Notes under the pieces: generated by a model
Told to the model about the DNA's origin: nothing
Database searches by the model: none
What the model saw: only the letters and a program-made list of their open reading frames with translations
Translations under genes and position numbers: made by a program
Shown here: one piece after another, positions 5,168 through 6,864 of the stretch
Layout of the letters: the number at the start of each line of letters is the position of its first letter
Position numbering within the stretch: position 1 is the first letter of the stretch
DNA from: JBFKUL01 sp041635755
GTDB lineage: Bacteria > Pseudomonadota > Gammaproteobacteria > Burkholderiales > SG8-39
Direction of reading: 5' to 3'
NCBI GenBank assembly: GCA_041635755.1
Contig: JBFKUL010000160.1
Coordinates: 1-6,864, forward strand
DNA length: 6,864 nucleotides

Positions 5168-6569
5168 AGTGCGCGGTGGAAGACGGCGTCGCCGGTGCGG
5201 GCACGATGGGCGGCATGGCGGCGCGCCCGCCGCCACCCGCGGCTCTCTTCTGCTTGACCATTTGGAAGTAGCTTTCCAGCCGGTTCTTGATGTTGGCCGC
5301 CGAGAAGTAGCGCGGGTCGACGAGGTCCGACTCGATGAACGCCGCGGGCTTGCCGGTGCGCCGCTCGACTTCGCGCAGGATCAGCAGCTGCCCCGCGGAA
5401 AAGCTGTTGCAGCTCTTGATCGAGTTGATCAGGAGGCCATCCGCCTGGTACTCGTCGAGGTACTTGCAGATCATGTCGATGCGCTGGGGGAAGTTGAGGT
5501 TGGTGTAGCAGCCCAGGCAATACTCGGCGAGCGACTCGAGCGGATGGTCCGGGTCGTGCCGGAAGCCGAAGTCGTACACGCCGCCGACCTTGGAATAGGT
5601 CGAGGCCACCACCACCGCGCCCTCGTCGTAGAACATCTTCCAGAAGTCGCGGAAGCTGGTCCAGTTGGGCGGCCCCTCGACCACCAGCCGGTACTTCTCG
5701 CCCGGATGCTCGCCATCGGGCGTGACCGGCCCCTTGCCGTCGCGGATGCGCTGCTCGATCTCGCTGCGCAGCACGTTGTAGAACTTGGTCGCCTCCGGCG
5801 TGCCGCGAAAAGCCGTAAAGATCGGGCCGATGTAGTACACGGCGCCGAAATAGCCGTCGATCGGCGAGGGCTTGTGCTTGGCCGACTGCAGCGTCCAGAC
5901 GAGATCCTCCTCGGCCTTGGCCGACTCCTTCATGTACTGGCGCAGGCGATCGATGTCGAACTTCACGCCCGAGACCTTCTCGAGCGTCGGGATGACCTTC
6001 TCCTTGAGCTGCTTGACGACGTAGTCGCGCATGTTCTGCGAGATGGTGCCGTCGCCCTGGTAGGGCACGTGCAGCATCACCGTCTCGCAGTCATACTTCT
6101 GGCGGATCAGCTCGAACCACTTCATGAAGGTGAAGCAGCCCGTGTAGGACAGCAGCAGCACGTCGGGCGTGGGCAGAGGCTCGCCGGTCGGACCCACCTG
6201 CCCCTGCAGCATCATGCCGAGATCGGCCTTGACGTAGGTGCACACGTCCTCGGAGTGGCCGTCGCGCTCGGCGTCCATGATCATCTTGCCGGACTTCTTG
6301 CGCAGGCCATTCTGCAGCGCGTTGGTCTCCGGCAGGCTGCGCGCGAAGTCGAAGCACATCAGCAGCTCGTTCAGGTTGCCCGGCACGAAGGTCGCGGAGA
6401 CCTTGCGGTTCTGCTCGCGCGCGCGCGCCAGCTCGTGATAGTTGCCGTTGATGAGCTCTTTTTGCAGCAGCATCGAGTCCTCTTTCTGGACCGGTGGCGG
6501 CTTTTTCGGCGTGCTCTTTCCCGGCACGATCTGGATCGGCGTGCCGGATGGGTTCGCGCTCATGCTCAT
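5166..6569 (-). CDS. bcrB: benzoyl-CoA reductase subunit B (2-hydroxyacyl-CoA dehydratase superfamily)
   Basis: A 467-residue subunit of the substrate-reducing module, homologous to the HgdA/HgdB dehydratase subunits. Recognisable blocks are NLNELLMCFD (65-74), YVKADLGMMLQG (112-123), SYTGCFTFMKWFE (141-153), FDIDRLRQYM (204-213), KHKPSPID (231-238), VEGPPNW (297-303), VASTYS..GG (321-330), FRHDPDHPLES (336-346) and IKSCNSFSAGQ (384-394), then FIESDLVDPRYF (411-422). Likely [4Fe-4S] ligands are among Cys72 or Cys110, Cys145 and Cys387, by family analogy. The ATG at 6569 has a GAGGAG site. An ATG at 6473 (Met33) also has an AGAGGA site and would give 435 residues, close to the usual family length, so the start is uncertain. 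Residues 1-32 are Pro/Lys-rich, and the last 25 or so form a Gly/Ala/Pro tail beyond the conserved fold. The gene starts 16 nt after bcrC. Confidence 0.95.
   Translation of the reverse strand: MSMSANPSGTPIQIVPGKSTPKKPPPVQKEDSMLLQKELINGNYHELARAREQNRKVSATFVPGNLNELLMCFDFARSLPETNALQNGLRKKSGKMIMDAERDGHSEDVCTYVKADLGMMLQGQVGPTGEPLPTPDVLLLSYTGCFTFMKWFELIRQKYDCETVMLHVPYQGDGTISQNMRDYVVKQLKEKVIPTLEKVSGVKFDIDRLRQYMKESAKAEEDLVWTLQSAKHKPSPIDGYFGAVYYIGPIFTAFRGTPEATKFYNVLRSEIEQRIRDGKGPVTPDGEHPGEKYRLVVEGPPNWTSFRDFWKMFYDEGAVVVASTYSKVGGVYDFGFRHDPDHPLESLAEYCLGCYTNLNFPQRIDMICKYLDEYQADGLLINSIKSCNSFSAGQLLILREVERRTGKPAAFIESDLVDPRYFSAANIKNRLESYFQMVKQKRAAGGGGRAAMPPIVPAPATPSSTAH
6478..6485 (-). promoter_or_regulatory. 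internal ribosome binding site for a possible shorter bcrB start
   Basis: The minus strand reads AAAGAGGA, 4 nt before the in-frame ATG at 6473 (Met33 of the long form). It is comparable to the upstream site and leaves the annotated start ambiguous; the protein from here begins MLLQKELINGNY, close to the conserved core. Confidence 0.45.
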
Positions 6570-6573
6570 GCGG

Positions 6574-6580
6574 TCTCCTC
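6574..6580 (-). promoter_or_regulatory. upstream ribosome binding site of bcrB
   Basis: The minus strand reads GAGGAGA, 4 nt before the ATG at 6569, in the 16-nt gap after the bcrC stop. It supports the long form of BcrB. Confidence 0.55.
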
Positions 6581-6585
6581 GCGCC

Positions 6586-6864
6586 TTACGCGGCGCTCCA
6601 AAGCTTGATCGAATCGGCGAAGGTCCCCGCCTGCTCGCGGATCGGAGCCATCTGGCCGGTGTTCTCGGCGTACTTGAACGCGGTGTAGGGCACCTTGTGC
6701 TGGGCGAGCACGCCCTGCAGCATCGGGCGCTCGAGCAGCGCCGGGTCGCAGAACGAAGGCGCGGCGAACACCACGCCCTCTCCAGCGTTGTCCTTCACCT
6801 GCTTGAGGAGGAACTTACCCTTGTCTTCCTTGCGCTCGTCGTACTTCGACGACGTCGAGGCCGA
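6586..6864 (-). CDS. bcrC: benzoyl-CoA reductase subunit C, C-terminal 92 residues (partial at window edge)
   Basis: Only the end of this gene is in the window; it runs off the right edge and stops with TAA at 6586-6588. The visible protein includes KYDERKEDKGKFLLKQV, VVFAAPSFCDPALLERPML and ENTGQMAPIREQAGTFADSIKLW. These match the C-terminus of BcrC/BadD and, more broadly, the HgdB-type dehydratase subunits. The Cys in SFCDP (codon 6748-6750) corresponds to the conserved C-terminal cysteine that ligates the subunit's [4Fe-4S] cluster in this superfamily. BcrC pairs with BcrB to form the ring-reducing half of the enzyme. Its place just upstream of bcrB agrees with the bcrCBAD order. The start and promoter lie outside the window. 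Confidence 0.93.
   Translation of the reverse strand, partial: SASTSSKYDERKEDKGKFLLKQVKDNAGEGVVFAAPSFCDPALLERPMLQGVLAQHKVPYTAFKYAENTGQMAPIREQAGTFADSIKLWSAA

Noticed and set aside
2882..5236. Apparent 784-residue fused frame continuing upstream from bcrD through bcrA
   Set aside because: The upstream part is a stop-free alternative frame of bcrA, not protein; bcrA is in a different frame with full motifs, and bcrD has its own ribosome binding site at 3813-3819.
4066..5271. Long open plus-strand frame (401 codons) opposite bcrA
   Set aside because: It is an antisense shadow of bcrA, with no recognisable domain and no ribosome binding site.
5169..6608. Long open plus-strand frame (479 codons) opposite bcrB
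   Set aside because: It is antisense to an unmistakable bcrB, its product is low-complexity Arg/Ala/Leu/Val-rich with no motif, and such open frames are common opposite GC-rich genes.

Overview
The window is GC-rich DNA, apparently from an anaerobic aromatic-degrading proteobacterium. I favour a betaproteobacterium of the Thauera/Azoarcus kind, from protein resemblance and gene order; this is inferred, not proven. It holds two unrelated blocks that meet tail to tail near 2.6 kb.

Right block (2611-6864, all minus strand, read right to left): the end of bcrC, then complete bcrB, bcrA, bcrD and a ferredoxin gene. This is the bcrCBAD-type operon for ATP-dependent (class I) benzoyl-CoA reductase. 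The genes are tightly packed: gaps of 16 and 11 nt, then an ATGA stop/start overlap, then a 25-nt gap, each start preceded by a purine-rich ribosome binding site. Reduced ferredoxin passes electrons to the BcrA/BcrD ATPase module. That module drives them by ATP hydrolysis into the iron-sulfur BcrB/BcrC module, where the aromatic ring of benzoyl-CoA (or a substituted analogue) is reduced to the cyclic dienoyl-CoA. The promoter lies beyond the right edge.

Left block (1-2586): an EboA-family gene (minus strand) and an alkaline-phosphatase-superfamily phosphodiesterase that resembles EboF (plus strand) are transcribed head to head from a 119-bp gap. Both belong to the 'ebo' cluster families, known from export of a metabolite precursor in cyanobacteria and also found in proteobacteria. 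eboB-eboE are not seen here. After eboA comes a possible 51-residue single-pass membrane protein with a TTG start, in a patch of markedly lower GC; positions 1-64 show nothing I can name.

The main oddities are four. A GC-rich palindromic element of about 70 bp lies inside the 5' end of bcrD and is translated in frame as an N-terminal extension. The EboF-like protein has non-canonical residues at several expected metal-ligand positions. BcrB has Pro/Ala/Gly-rich extensions at both ends and two plausible starts. The ebo-type pair appears outside a full ebo cluster. I do not see a wholly new system; the bulk is a recognisable catabolic operon.
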